DNA of 64,000 nucleotides from JBBQER01 sp052148155 (GTDB lineage: Bacteria; Actinomycetota; Acidimicrobiia; IMCC26256; PALSA-610), in the NCBI GenBank assembly GCA_052148155.1, contig JBKQIY010000188.1, positions 35,471 through 99,470 of the forward strand. Direction: 5' to 3'. Below are positions 28,017-37,378 of the stretch, piece by piece. The translations under genes and the position numbers were made by a program. Numbering within the stretch: position 1 is the first letter of the stretch; every line of letters starts with the position of its first letter. The notes beneath the pieces are model-generated. The model had not been told where the DNA came from. It saw nothing but the letters and a program-made list of their open reading frames with translations, and did no database searches.

Positions 28017-29831
28017 ATGTCGGCCCCAGCCGCGAGAATGACCATCTTGACCGAGCTCAGCCGCATCCGTTGCCTCAGCATCATCGCCCATATCGACCAC
28101 GGGAAGTCGACCCTCGCCGACCGGCTGCTCGAGCTGACGGGCGCGGTCGACCCGCGCGACATGCGCGCGCAGTTCCTCGATTCGATGGATCTCGAGCGCG
28201 AGCGTGGCATCACGATCAAGGCACAGAACGTCCGCCTCGAATGGAACGGCTACGTCATCAACCTGATTGACACCCCCGGCCACGTCGACTTCAGCTACGA
28301 GGTGAGCCGCAGCCTCGCCGCGTGCGAGGGCGTGATCCTGCTCGTCGACGCGTCGCAGGGCATCGAAGCCCAAACGTTGGCCAACTGCTACCAGGCGCTC
28401 GAACACGACCTGACCGTCGTGGCTGCGCTCAACAAGATCGACCTCCCGGCCGCGGAGCCCGAGCGGCGAGCGGAGGAGATCGAGCGCGTCCTCGGGATAC
28501 CGGCCGACGAGGTGCTGCGGATCTCCGCGAAGACGGGTGTCGGTATCTCCGAGCTCCTCGACGCGGTGATCGAGCGGATCCCGTCACCGACCGGCGATGC
28601 CGACGCCAAACTGCAGGCATTGATGTTCGACTCGTACTACGACGCGTACCGAGGCGTGATCTCGTCGGTACGCGTGTTCAACGGCACGTTGCGCAGTGGC
28701 GCCAAGCTGCGTTATCTCAACGCTCGCCAAGATCACGACGCCGAAGAGATCGGTGTTCGACTCCCCGCGATGACGTCCGTCGCGTCGCTCGGCCCGGGCG
28801 AGGTCGGCTATCTCGTCGCGGGTATCAAAGACGTGGGCGAGGCCAAGGTCGGAGAGACCGTCACCGACGCGGGCCGCCGCGCTGAACCGCTCGAGGGATA
28901 TCGCGATCCCAAGCCGATGGTCTTCTGCGGGTTGTATCCCGTCGACGGCGACGAGTACGCCGATCTGCGCGAAGCGATGGAACGATTGCGGCTCAACGAC
29001 TCGTCGTTCACCTACGAACCAGAGACATCGGGTGCGTTGGGGTTCGGCTTCCGCTGCGGGTTCCTCGGCCTGTTGCACATGGAGATCATCCGTGAGCGTC
29101 TCGAGCGTGAATACGACCTGTCGTTGGTCGCGACCGCGCCCAACGTCGAGTATCGCGTACAGCTCGCCGATGGGCGGGTAGAGGTGGTCGATAACCCGTC
29201 TTCGATGCCGCCGCCCGAGCACGTCGAGGCAATCGAGGAGCCCTTCGTACGCGTGACGATCCTGTCTCCCACCGACTACGTCGGCACGCTCATGGAGCTC
29301 GCACAACAACGTCGCGGCGAGATGCAGAAGATGGAGTACCTCTCCGTTGACCGAGTCGAACTCGTTTACACGCTTCCGCTCGGCGAGATCGTGCTCGACT
29401 TCTTCGATCAGATGAAGTCACGAACGCGTGGTTACGCGAGCCTCGACTACGAACCGGCCGGCTACCGCGTCTCGAATCTCGCCAAGGTCGATGTGCTGCT
29501 CAACGGTGTGCCCGTCGACGCGTTCTCGGCCATCGTCCACCGGGCCAAGGCCGACGGGTATGGCCGCAAGATGACGTCGAAGTTGCGTGAACTGATCCCC
29601 CGTCAGCTCTTCGACGTGCCGATCCAGGCCGCGATCGGCGGTCGGATCATCGCGCGCGAGACGGTCAAAGCGAAGCGCAAGGACGTGTTGGCAAAATGCT
29701 ACGGCGGCGACATCACGCGTAAACGCAAGCTGCTCGAGCGTCAGAAAGAAGGCAAAAAGCGGATGAAGCAGATCGGACGCGTCGAAGTGCCCCAAGAAGC
29801 ATTCGTCGCTGCGCTCCGCCTCGAGGAGTAG
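28017..29831 (+). CDS. lepA: Elongation factor 4
   Basis: A 604-residue LepA/EF4, a ribosome-associated GTPase related to EF-G. The GTPase domain shows AHIDHGKSTLADRL (G1), RGITIKAQ (G2), DTPGHVDF (G3) and NKIDLP (G4). The EF4-specific C-terminal domain, rich in positive residues, ends KRMKQIGRVEVPQEAFVAALR. Two in-frame ATGs (28017 and 28038) could be the start; the conserved sequence begins close to the second, and neither has a clear ribosome-binding site. Divergent from rpsT. Confidence 0.97.
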   Translation: MSAPAARMTILTELSRIRCLSIIAHIDHGKSTLADRLLELTGAVDPRDMRAQFLDSMDLERERGITIKAQNVRLEWNGYVINLIDTPGHVDFSYEVSRSLAACEGVILLVDASQGIEAQTLANCYQALEHDLTVVAALNKIDLPAAEPERRAEEIERVLGIPADEVLRISAKTGVGISELLDAVIERIPSPTGDADAKLQALMFDSYYDAYRGVISSVRVFNGTLRSGAKLRYLNARQDHDAEEIGVRLPAMTSVASLGPGEVGYLVAGIKDVGEAKVGETVTDAGRRAEPLEGYRDPKPMVFCGLYPVDGDEYADLREAMERLRLNDSSFTYEPETSGALGFGFRCGFLGLLHMEIIRERLEREYDLSLVATAPNVEYRVQLADGRVEVVDNPSSMPPPEHVEAIEEPFVRVTILSPTDYVGTLMELAQQRRGEMQKMEYLSVDRVELVYTLPLGEIVLDFFDQMKSRTRGYASLDYEPAGYRVSNLAKVDVLLNGVPVDAFSAIVHRAKADGYGRKMTSKLRELIPRQLFDVPIQAAIGGRIIARETVKAKRKDVLAKCYGGDITRKRKLLERQKEGKKRMKQIGRVEVPQEAFVAALRLEE

Positions 29832-29835
29832 ACGC

Positions 29836-30966
29836 TCAGTCGCCGATCTCACCTTCGCGGGGAAGCCCGAGGACCTTTTCGCCGAGGATGTTGCGCTGCA
29901 CTTCGCTTGTGCCGCCACCGATCGTGAGCGCACGCGAATAGAGGTACCCGTAGTTCCACACGCCTCCGTCGACGACTGCGAAGGGGCCATGGTCGGCGAG
30001 CATGCCGTGCGCGCCGCCGAGCGCCTTGGCGAGTGCCATGACGTGCTGGCCGTGCTCGTCGGACATCGCTTTACGAACCGAGGCCTCGGGCCCGGGCTCG
30101 AGGCCTCGCAGCTTGGCCGAAAGGGTCCGCAGGCGGATGACCCGGAGCACCTCGGATTCGGTGTAGAGACGCGCGAGTTTTTGGCGGAGGCGAAGGTCAT
30201 CGGTCCCGCCGTGTGCGCGTACGAGGTCGAGGACGTCGTTCGCGGTCGGTCCTCGACCCCAGAGCGCACCTTCGCCCGACAACGACACTCGTTCGTTGCC
30301 GAGCGTCACTTTGGCCAGACGCCACCCGTCGTGTTCGGTGCCGACCACGTTGGCTGCCGGTACCCGCACGTCGGAGAAGAACACCTCGTTGAACTCGTGC
30401 GTACCGGTCATTTGTACGAGCGGACGCACGTCGATTCCGGAGCTGCGCATGTCGACGACGAAGTAGGAGATGCCCGCTTGTGCGGGAGCGTCCGGATCGG
30501 TTCGTGCGAGCAGGATCCCGAAATGCGAGACGTGCGCGAGCGTCGTCCACACCTTTTGGCCGTTCACAACGTATTCGTCGCCGTCGCGCACGGCTCGGGT
30601 CTGCAGCGATGCGAGGTCGCTGCCCGCGCCGGGTTCGCTGAACAGCTGGCACCAGATCTGTGACCCGTCGAGGATGCCCGGCAACCAGGCTCCCTGTTGT
30701 GTTTCAGACCCGGCCACCAACAGGGTCGGTCCTGCCCAGCCGATCCCGATCGGGTTGAGCGGCCGCGGGACTTCCAGCTCTCGCATTACTTCGTCGATCG
30801 CGATTTGCTCGGCCGGATCGGCGTCCAGACCCCACGGCGCCGGCCAGTGCGGCGCCACGTAGCCGGCCCGGGCAAGGATGCCGTTCCAGTCCGGCGGGAA
30901 TTTGCCGTGCGCCGCGTGGTCGGCGACCAGCCGTCGCAACCCATTCGCGAGCTCGCGCGGGCTCAT
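29836..30966 (-). CDS. Acyl-CoA dehydrogenase family protein
   Basis: A 376-residue flavoenzyme of the acyl-CoA dehydrogenase family; oxidises an acyl-CoA to the 2-enoyl-CoA with FAD. Signatures are QLFSEPGAGSDLASLQTRAVRDGDEYVVNGQKVWTT (FAD-binding and acyl-CoA loop), GTHEFNEVFFSDVRVP and the C-terminal YLYSRALTIGGGTSEVQRNILGE. Chain length specificity is not predictable. ATG 30966 is preceded by TACTTT with 6 nt spacing, suggesting a leaderless mRNA. Convergent with lepA, with 4 bp between stops. Confidence 0.92.
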   Translation of the reverse strand: MSPRELANGLRRLVADHAAHGKFPPDWNGILARAGYVAPHWPAPWGLDADPAEQIAIDEVMRELEVPRPLNPIGIGWAGPTLLVAGSETQQGAWLPGILDGSQIWCQLFSEPGAGSDLASLQTRAVRDGDEYVVNGQKVWTTLAHVSHFGILLARTDPDAPAQAGISYFVVDMRSSGIDVRPLVQMTGTHEFNEVFFSDVRVPAANVVGTEHDGWRLAKVTLGNERVSLSGEGALWGRGPTANDVLDLVRAHGGTDDLRLRQKLARLYTESEVLRVIRLRTLSAKLRGLEPGPEASVRKAMSDEHGQHVMALAKALGGAHGMLADHGPFAVVDGGVWNYGYLYSRALTIGGGTSEVQRNILGEKVLGLPREGEIGD

Positions 30967-31133
30967 CGCGCGAAAGTAGCGCAGCGATAGCCAGGAACAG
31001 ACCGGAGGTCCGCAGCGTTGCCCAGCGATGCCGGGAGGTGGCGGGCCGAGGTGCGGCGCCGTTCGTGCCGATCATCCGGTCTGTGGATCGGTCTCGAAGA
31101 TCTCTTGTGAACGGGAACCCTGACGCGGGTGCG

Positions 31134-31709
31134 ATGATGTCGGAGGCGCAACGACGCGCCGCGGACGACGCAACGCTCGTTCGCGCGGTCGGCGCGCACG
31201 ACGAGCACGCGCTGGCCGAGCTGTACCGGCGGCACGTCGGCCCGTGCCTCGGACTGGCCCGCCGCGTCCTTTCTGACCGCGCGCTGGCCGAGGAAGTCGT
31301 CCAAGAGGTATTCGTTCGCACCTGGCGCGAACCGGCTCGGTTCGACCCGACGCGCGGGTCGATGCGCGCGTTTCTGCTCGCGCAGGTGCACGGCCGAGCC
31401 GTCGACTTGCTCCGAGCGGAGTCGGCTCGCAGGGCCCGCGAAGAACGCGAAGCGTTGCGCAGACCGAGCGTCGATATCGACCTCGAACGAGAGGTTATGC
31501 AGCTCACCGAGGCCGAAACGGTCCGTCGCGCGCTCGCCACGCTCTCCGACGGTGAGCGCGAAGCGATCGAGCTCGCGTACTTCGGTGGACATACCTATCG
31601 TGAGGTTGCGGCGCTGTTGGAACAACCCGAGGGCACCGTGAAGAGCCGAATCCGCGCCGGGCTCTTGCGGCTGCGAGCCGCGCTGATCGAAGCGGGGGTG
31701 AGTGAATGA
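31134..31709 (+). CDS. ECF-type RNA polymerase sigma factor (SigK-like)
   Basis: A group-4 (ECF) sigma factor of 191 residues from ATG 31134; GTG 31107 and ATG 31137 are also in frame. Region 2 is clear (LYRRHVGPCLGLARRVLSDRALAEEVVQEVFVRTWREPARFDPTRGSMRAFLL); region 4 ends with GGHTYREVAALLEQPEGTVKSRIRAGLLRLRAAL (helix-turn-helix). The following gene, overlapping by ATGA, is an RskA-like anti-sigma factor, so it belongs to the SigK/RskA type of pair. Divergent from the acyl-CoA dehydrogenase. Confidence 0.93.
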   Translation: MMSEAQRRAADDATLVRAVGAHDEHALAELYRRHVGPCLGLARRVLSDRALAEEVVQEVFVRTWREPARFDPTRGSMRAFLLAQVHGRAVDLLRAESARRAREEREALRRPSVDIDLEREVMQLTEAETVRRALATLSDGEREAIELAYFGGHTYREVAALLEQPEGTVKSRIRAGLLRLRAALIEAGVSE

Positions 31710-32494
31710 CCGATTCGACTCCGGCTCCCGACAGCCACGAACTCGACTCGCTTCTCGGCGCGTACGCGCTCGATGCGCTCGACTCGGAGGATCGGGCGCG
31801 CGTCGACGCATATCTCGAGCGCGACGCGACGGCACGCGCCGAAGTCGACGACATGCGCGAGACCGCCGCGTCGCTTGCACTGCTGCCCGACACACCGATG
31901 GACGCACCGCCAGAACTCTGGGCGCGCATCGAGCAGGCGATCGGCGCGCCGACACGGACGGGGCGTCCGGTCCCTGCGGCGGTGACCGACGACCTCGAGG
32001 CGCGGCGAGGCAGGCGCATCCCCGTGCGCTGGAGCGTGACGATCGGAATCGCCGCCGCGGCGATCGCCATCGTGGTCCTCGCCGCGCAGGTGGCGTCGCT
32101 GCACAGTCAGCTCAGCCGTGCGAACTCGTTCGGGACCAGCGCAACCGCGGCCGCGTTCGACCGGGCCGCGAAGACGCCAGGAGCACGCGAAGTTGGCCTC
32201 GAATCGGGCTCGGGCGCCACACTGGCCCGGGTTGTGCTCCTGCCCGACGGCAGCGGCTACTTGCGAGGTGACGATCTCACGCCGCTCTCGCCGCGCCAGA
32301 CGTACCAGCTGTGGGCGTTGACCGGGAACGCGAAGGCGCCGAACGTCGTGTCGGCCGGTCTGCTCGGTCCGGATCCGTCGGCGGTCAGCTTCCGCGCCAG
32401 CGGTCCGGTGCATGGCTTCGCGGTGACGATCGAGTCAGCCGGGGGAGTCGTGACGTCGCATCACACGCCCATCGCGAGCGCGCAACTTTCGTAG
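31706..32494 (+). CDS. RskA-like anti-sigma factor
   Basis: A 262-residue membrane protein: an N-terminal cytosolic sigma-binding domain (residues 1-85, helical, acidic; ends near a WARIEQAIGAP block), one membrane helix (RWSVTIGIAAAAIAIVVLAAQVASL, about 109-133), and an extracytoplasmic RskA domain (RVVLLPDGSGYLRGDDLTPLSPRQTYQLWALTGNAKAPNVVSAGLLGPD). RskA-type anti-sigmas hold SigK at the membrane until proteolysed. The anti-sigma zinc signature HxxxCxxC is absent, so it is not a ZAS type. It overlaps the sigma gene by 4 bp, ensuring balanced synthesis. Confidence 0.88.
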   Translation: MTDSTPAPDSHELDSLLGAYALDALDSEDRARVDAYLERDATARAEVDDMRETAASLALLPDTPMDAPPELWARIEQAIGAPTRTGRPVPAAVTDDLEARRGRRIPVRWSVTIGIAAAAIAIVVLAAQVASLHSQLSRANSFGTSATAAAFDRAAKTPGAREVGLESGSGATLARVVLLPDGSGYLRGDDLTPLSPRQTYQLWALTGNAKAPNVVSAGLLGPDPSAVSFRASGPVHGFAVTIESAGGVVTSHHTPIASAQLS

Positions 32495-32529
32495 CGGACC
32501 GTCTGGGTCGAACCGCCCGTCCGACCATA

Positions 32530-33642
32530 ATGAGGGTCGTGGCCTTCGGCGTGTACGTCCATATCCCGTTCTGCGCGACGCGTTGCGACTACTGCGACTT
32601 CGCCACCTGGACCGACCGCGGTCACCTCATCGAAGAGTACGTCGACGCGTGTGTCGCCGACCTTGTTCGCCGCAGCACCGGCGGCTATCCCGCGGCGACG
32701 AGTGTGTTCTTCGGCGGCGGGACACCTTCGCTGCTTGGTGGTGATCAGCTCGTTCGGATCCTCGACGCGATCGTCCGGACCGACGACGCCGAGGTGACGG
32801 TGGAGTGCAACCCAGACAGCGTCGACGCGCCCAAGCTCGCCGCGTACCGCCGAGGTGGGGTGAATCGTCTCAGCTTCGGCGTGCAGTCGATGTCGCCGCA
32901 GGTGCTCGCCGCGCTCGGACGGACGCATGATCCCGCGAATGTGACCCGCGCGATCGCGCTCGCGCGCGACGCGAGCTTCGAACACGTCAACGTCGATCTG
33001 ATTTACGGAACGCCGGGCGAAACCAGCGAAAATTGGCGTGCCACACTCGTTGGTGCGATCGCGCTCGATGTTCCCCACGTCAGCGCGTACGCGCTCACGA
33101 TCGAACCGGCGACCCCCCTCGGTCGCCGGATCGCGTTGGGCGCGGCCGCGCCCGACGACGACGTCCAGGCCGACGCCTATCTGCTGACCGATGAGCTGCT
33201 GGGCGCGGCCGGACTCGACTGGTACGAGGTGTCGAACTGGGCGCGCCCAGGACACGAATGCCGGCACAATCTGCTTTATTGGAGCGAGGGCGACTATCTG
33301 GGTATCGGTTGCGCGGCACACGGCCACACCGACGGTCGACGATGGTGGAACGTTCGGACACCCGAGCGGTACATCGCCGCGATTGACGCCAGGACCTCGG
33401 CTGAGGCTGGCGCGGAGCGACTCGCGCCGGTGTCCCGGGCCGAGGAGGCCTGCGCGCTGGCGCTGCGTACCCGCTTCGGTGCGCCGGTCGCCCGCGAGGC
33501 TGCGAGCGTGGTCGAGGAACTCGCCGCCGCCGGATTCGTGCGCCAGGTCGAGAATCGGGTCGTGCTCACCCCTCAGGGTCGGTTGCTTGCGTCCGATGTG
33601 ACTGCTCGACTCCTGCTCGCGGGGGCGGTTGGCACTCGGTAA
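32530..33642 (+). CDS. hemW: Radical SAM coproporphyrinogen dehydrogenase-like HemW (heme chaperone)
   Basis: A 370-residue radical SAM protein of the HemW group. The cluster motif is CATRCDYCDF (Cys15, 19, 22) after YVHIPF, followed by SVFFGGGTPSLL and the SFGVQSMSP block. HemW relatives bind heme and insert it into respiratory enzymes; they lack the fourth Cys of true HemN. The respiratory oxidase genes lie 8 kb away. ATG 32530 is the only start that keeps the conserved N-terminus. Its stop overlaps the CIRCE element. Confidence 0.92.
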   Translation: MRVVAFGVYVHIPFCATRCDYCDFATWTDRGHLIEEYVDACVADLVRRSTGGYPAATSVFFGGGTPSLLGGDQLVRILDAIVRTDDAEVTVECNPDSVDAPKLAAYRRGGVNRLSFGVQSMSPQVLAALGRTHDPANVTRAIALARDASFEHVNVDLIYGTPGETSENWRATLVGAIALDVPHVSAYALTIEPATPLGRRIALGAAAPDDDVQADAYLLTDELLGAAGLDWYEVSNWARPGHECRHNLLYWSEGDYLGIGCAAHGHTDGRRWWNVRTPERYIAAIDARTSAEAGAERLAPVSRAEEACALALRTRFGAPVAREAASVVEELAAAGFVRQVENRVVLTPQGRLLASDVTARLLLAGAVGTR

Positions 33643-33655
33643 CATCGAGTGCCAA
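33629..33655. promoter_or_regulatory. CIRCE operator (HrcA binding site)
   Basis: TTGGCACTC-N9-GAGTGCCAA: a perfect 9-bp inverted repeat with the 9-nt spacer of CIRCE (consensus TTAGCACTC-N9-GAGTGCTAA; each arm differs at one position). It overlaps the hemW stop and lies 52 bp before hrcA, so HrcA should repress its own hrcA-dnaJ operon until heat stress titrates it via GroEL. Confidence 0.9.
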
Positions 33656-33706
33656 CGGGGATAGGTGCATGGCTCCTCGTGGCGGCAACCTGTCAGGACC
33701 CTACGA

Positions 33707-34726
33707 ATGACCGAGCTGGACGAGCGCAAGGCCGCGATCCTGCGTGCGATCGTCGAGCACTACGTCGACAGCGCGCAACCGGTCGGTTCGCAGACCGTCA
33801 CCCAGACCGCGGGTCTGGGCGTCTCCGCGGCGACGGTCCGCAACGAAATGTCGGTGCTCGAACGAGACGGTTTCATCGCCCAGCCCCACACCTCCGCGGG
33901 CCGGGTACCGACCGACTCGGGCTACCGCTACTACGTCGACCATCTTGCGGGCGCCGGCGCACTCGCCCCGGCCGAACGGCGCCGCATCGCCGATTTTTTC
34001 ACGACCGCGACCATGGCGTTGGACGATCTGTTGCACGAGACCAGCCAGCTGTTGGCTCGGGTGACCGCACACGCGGCGGTTGTGGTCGGCCCCCAGGCGG
34101 AGTCGGTGCACGTACGCAGCGTGCACCTCGCGCTGCTCCAGCCGCGCTTGCTGCTCGCAGTCGTCGTGATGTCCAACGGCGCGGTCGAAAAGGAAACGGT
34201 CGTGCTCGACGCCGAAGCCGACTCCGACGACGCCGGCATCGCGAGCGCTCGGCTCGCCGCCCATCTCGCCGGCCGCCGTCTCGCCGAACTTGCGACCATG
34301 AGGTATTCCGGCACCTCGGACGATCGTGCCGACGGGCTGGCCCGCGCCTCGTGTGACGCGCTGGCCGCGTACGTCCGGGTCCATCACGACGAGCCGCTGT
34401 ACGTTGGTGGCGCAAGCCGACTCGCGGCTGAACAAGAAGCGTTCGCAAGCACGAGCGCGTCAGGGCTGCTCGAGCTGCTCGAACAGCACGTCGTGTTAGG
34501 CGCCCTGTTGCGAGAGCTTCTCGGCCCCGGTCTGACAGTACGCATCGGCGCAGAGAACGAACTCGCCGACCTACGAGAGTGTTCGCTCGTGCTCGCGCCC
34601 TATCTGGTAGAGGGAGAGCCGATCGGAACGGTTGGGGTGCTAGGCCCGACACGCATGGACTATCGCAAGGCTCAAGCTGCGGTGTCGACGGTGTCGCGCC
34701 AGCTCGGACAGCAGCTGTCCCGTTGA
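33707..34726 (+). CDS. hrcA: Heat-inducible transcription repressor HrcA
   Basis: A 339-residue HrcA, repressor of class I heat-shock genes. It has the N-terminal winged helix (ERKAAILRAIVEHYVDSAQPVGSQTV..AATVRNEMSVLERDGFIAQPHTSAGRVPTDSGYRYYVD), the GAF-like dimerisation domain and C-terminal GTVGVLGPTRMDYRKAQAAVSTVSRQL. ATG 33707 gives the family N-terminus. A CIRCE element is upstream, and dnaJ follows after 16 bp. Confidence 0.95.
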   Translation: MTELDERKAAILRAIVEHYVDSAQPVGSQTVTQTAGLGVSAATVRNEMSVLERDGFIAQPHTSAGRVPTDSGYRYYVDHLAGAGALAPAERRRIADFFTTATMALDDLLHETSQLLARVTAHAAVVVGPQAESVHVRSVHLALLQPRLLLAVVVMSNGAVEKETVVLDAEADSDDAGIASARLAAHLAGRRLAELATMRYSGTSDDRADGLARASCDALAAYVRVHHDEPLYVGGASRLAAEQEAFASTSASGLLELLEQHVVLGALLRELLGPGLTVRIGAENELADLRECSLVLAPYLVEGEPIGTVGVLGPTRMDYRKAQAAVSTVSRQLGQQLSR

Positions 34727-34742
34727 TGCTGGTGCGACGCTG

Positions 34743-35855
34743 ATGGCACAAGACGTCTACGAACTGCTCGGTGTCTCACCGCAGGCGACCGACGACGAGA
34801 TCAAGCGGGCATACCGTCGGCTCGCACGCGAATGCCATCCCGACGCAAACCCCGACGATCCGGACGCCGCCGAACGGTTCAAGCAGATCAACGCCGCCTA
34901 CGAGCTGGTGCGCGACCCCGAACGACGGCGCAAATACGACATGTTCGGTCCGGATTCGGCGGGCTCGGCCGGCAGTCCGTTCGCGTCGGGTCAGTTCGGG
35001 CTCAACGACCTGTTCGACGCCTTCTTCAGCGGCGACGTCTTCGGTCAGCGTGGTCCGGCCGGCGCGCGGCGCGGCCCCGACGCCGAAACGCTGATGGAAC
35101 TGACGCTTGCCGAGGTCGTGACCGGCGCGCGGCGCACGGTTGAGATGCGCATGCCGATCGAATGTGACACGTGCGGCGGCGAAGGTGGAACGCCGGGAAC
35201 CCATCCCACGCGCTGCGCGACGTGCGACGGTGCCGGCGAAGTCCGACAGGTGCGGCGCTCGCTGCTGGGACAGATCGTGACCGCGGGGCCGTGCCCGACG
35301 TGCGGCGGGATCGGCACCACGATCGAACATCCGTGCGCGACATGCCGTGGCGACGGCCGGGTCGCCGGAACCCGCTCCATCGAGGTAGAGGTTCCGGCCG
35401 GTATCGAAGACGGCCAACGTTTGCGGCTCGCGGGTCGGGGTCCGGCGGCGCCGCGCGGCGGCACGGCCGGCGACCTGTTCGTCGCGATTCATGTCGCGCC
35501 CAGCGGTGCGTTCGACCGTCGGGGCGACGATTTGTGGTACCGGCTGGCGGTTTCGATCGTGCAGGCCGCCCTCGGCGCGACGGTCGAGTTCGAGACGCTC
35601 GACGGGACACGGCAACTTGAGGTGCAATCGGGAACGCAACCCGGAGCGCGGCTTCGCCTGGCCGGGCTTGGTGTTCCGTCGCTACGCAATGGTCGGCGGG
35701 GCGACTTGGTCGTCGAGATCGACGTGCAGGTGCCGACCAACCTCACACCAGACCAGGCCGAGTTGCTGGTCCAGCTTGCACAACTCCGAGGCGAGCAAGT
35801 CACCGCGCCCCACGAAGGGCTGTTCTCTCGCATCCGGTCGGCTTTCCGATCGTGA
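34743..35855 (+). CDS. dnaJ: Chaperone protein DnaJ
   Basis: A 370-residue type I DnaJ, co-chaperone of DnaK. The J domain (residues 4-68) has HPD at 32-34; a short G/F-like segment follows (GSAGSPFASGQFGLNDLFDAFF); four zinc motifs begin at Cys141: CDTCGGEG, CATCDGAG, CPTCGGIG and CATCRGDG; then the substrate-binding domain with RGDLFVAIHV-type strands. Linked to hrcA upstream (16 bp), so under CIRCE control, and overlapping rsmE by 4 bp (GTGA). The DnaK partner is not in the window. Confidence 0.95.
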   Translation: MAQDVYELLGVSPQATDDEIKRAYRRLARECHPDANPDDPDAAERFKQINAAYELVRDPERRRKYDMFGPDSAGSAGSPFASGQFGLNDLFDAFFSGDVFGQRGPAGARRGPDAETLMELTLAEVVTGARRTVEMRMPIECDTCGGEGGTPGTHPTRCATCDGAGEVRQVRRSLLGQIVTAGPCPTCGGIGTTIEHPCATCRGDGRVAGTRSIEVEVPAGIEDGQRLRLAGRGPAAPRGGTAGDLFVAIHVAPSGAFDRRGDDLWYRLAVSIVQAALGATVEFETLDGTRQLEVQSGTQPGARLRLAGLGVPSLRNGRRGDLVVEIDVQVPTNLTPDQAELLVQLAQLRGEQVTAPHEGLFSRIRSAFRS

Positions 35856-36637
35856 CCCGACCGGCTCGCGACGCCGACGGCGCGAGCATGTGGGCAGCAA
35901 GTGAGGACGCGGCGGCTCACGCCTTCGTCGACTCGCTCGGCGACACCGTCGAGATCTTCGGAGCCGACGGCCATCATCTACAGCGGGTGCGCCGGCTTCG
36001 GGTCGGAGAGCACATGACGGTGGCCGACGGTCATGGAGCGTGGCGTCGATACGACATCGAGTCGATCGCGTCAGGTCGGCTCGGCCTCGGCGCGCGCAGC
36101 GACCGTTTCCTCGAGCCCCAGATCGTTCCCCGCGTCGCGCTCGCGCTGGCACTCACGAAAGGCGCCACCCTCGACAACGTGGTCGCGCGCTGCACGGAGC
36201 TCGGTGTCGCCCGGGTGATCCCGGTGCGGACCCGGCGCTGCGTCGTGCGTTGGACTGCCGCGCAGGCCGAACATGCCGTTGAGCGGTTGCGGTTCACAGC
36301 CCGGCAAGCCGCCGCGCAGTCGCGTCGGGCCCGCATCCCCGAGATCTCGCCGATCGCCGATCTCGCGTCGATCTCCAACCAACCCGGCGTCGTTGTGGCC
36401 GACCCCCGCGGCGTATCTGTGAGCACGTTGCCACCCCCCGCGCGAGGCGAGACGCCGAGCGACGAGTGGATCGTGGTCGTCGGACCCGAGGGTGGGCTTG
36501 ACCCGGCGGAGCTCGAATCGATGCCGCGAGCTGCCCGAATTTGCCTCGGTCCACACATTCTCAGAGCCGAAACAGCACCGATCGCCGCCGCGGTTTTGCT
36601 GCTCGATCGAGCGCGCGAGATGTGCCGAGAGTGGTAG
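35852..36637 (+). CDS. rsmE: 16S rRNA (uracil-1498-N3)-methyltransferase
   Basis: A 261-residue SPOUT-fold RsmE that methylates U1498 of 16S rRNA. The N-terminal PUA-like domain (HHLQRVRRLRVGEHMTVADG) and the SPOUT knot (EWIVVVGPEGGLDPAELES ... RICLGPHILRAETAPIAAAVLLLDR) are both present. The GTG overlaps the dnaJ stop (GTGA), and position behind dnaJ is conserved in bacteria. The first ~20 residues are atypical, so an internal start is possible. Confidence 0.92.
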   Translation: MTRPARDADGASMWAASEDAAAHAFVDSLGDTVEIFGADGHHLQRVRRLRVGEHMTVADGHGAWRRYDIESIASGRLGLGARSDRFLEPQIVPRVALALALTKGATLDNVVARCTELGVARVIPVRTRRCVVRWTAAQAEHAVERLRFTARQAAAQSRRARIPEISPIADLASISNQPGVVVADPRGVSVSTLPPPARGETPSDEWIVVVGPEGGLDPAELESMPRAARICLGPHILRAETAPIAAAVLLLDRAREMCREW

Positions 36638-36847
36638 CTGTGAAGAATGTCCGTCTTGCGTGGCTCGTGTTGAAAGCGCGGGGAAGCATGACTTTCACGG
36701 AGCGTGCTGGTACGATCGTGCCGGTTGCACGGCCGGTGCCACGATTCTTCGGGGCCCTGTGGATCAACCAGTGAGTGAACGCACGGACAACGTGACCTCA
36801 ACACCGCATCACAGGAACCTAACAGTCGGGCGAGGGGGCTGAGCAGG

Positions 36848-37342
36848 TTGGCGACGACGGGAGCACGCGTCGGCGAGCGCCTCCGGGCGATCCGACGTCA
36901 GAAAGGTTTGTCACTCCACGACGTCGAGGCGCGCTCGACGCTCGAGTTCAAGGCTTCCGTGTTGGGTGCCTACGAGCGGGGTGAGCGGGCGATCTCCGTC
37001 CCCCGGCTGCTGCGGCTGGCCGAGATCTACGAAGTGCCCGCGGATCAGCTCCTGCCGCGCGAGTTCGAAGGCGAGATCAGCCTCGTTGACGGCACTTCGA
37101 GCACGATCGACCAGGCGAACGGGTTCGCGATCGACCTGGTGCGCTTGCACGACGTCGACGATCCCGACGCACAGATGCTGTCCCGCTTCGCGTCATCGAT
37201 CCAGCTCGAGCGGCAGGACTTCAACGGCCGCATGCTCACCATCCGTCGTTCGGATCTGCGGGTCCTCGCGGCGCTGATGGGCCGCAGTCTTGAGGATCTC
37301 GGCAGCCGGCTTGAGCAACTGGGGCTCCGAGCGTCAGCCTGA
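36848..37342 (+). CDS. XRE-family regulator resembling BldD
   Basis: A 164-residue protein with an N-terminal helix-turn-helix of BldD type: GERLRAIRRQKGLSLHDVEARSTLEFKASVLGAYERGERAISVPRLLRLAEIYEVPADQLLP. In Streptomyces BldD the C-terminal domain carries an RGD-x8-RxxD motif that binds c-di-GMP; that motif is not visible here, so a different effector or none is likely. TTG start, with a G-rich Shine-Dalgarno-like stretch (GAGGGGG) 9 bp upstream. It stands between rsmE and phoH as a separate unit. Global developmental control is inferred from family only. Confidence 0.8.
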   Translation: MATTGARVGERLRAIRRQKGLSLHDVEARSTLEFKASVLGAYERGERAISVPRLLRLAEIYEVPADQLLPREFEGEISLVDGTSSTIDQANGFAIDLVRLHDVDDPDAQMLSRFASSIQLERQDFNGRMLTIRRSDLRVLAALMGRSLEDLGSRLEQLGLRASA

Positions 37343-37378
37343 GTCGCTGCGCTTCCAGACAGCTACGCTGTTCTGACC

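Noticed and set aside
27936..28406. N-terminal extension of the rpsT frame
   Set aside because: It overlaps the 5' end of lepA in antisense; MANIKSQ is the invariant S20 start.
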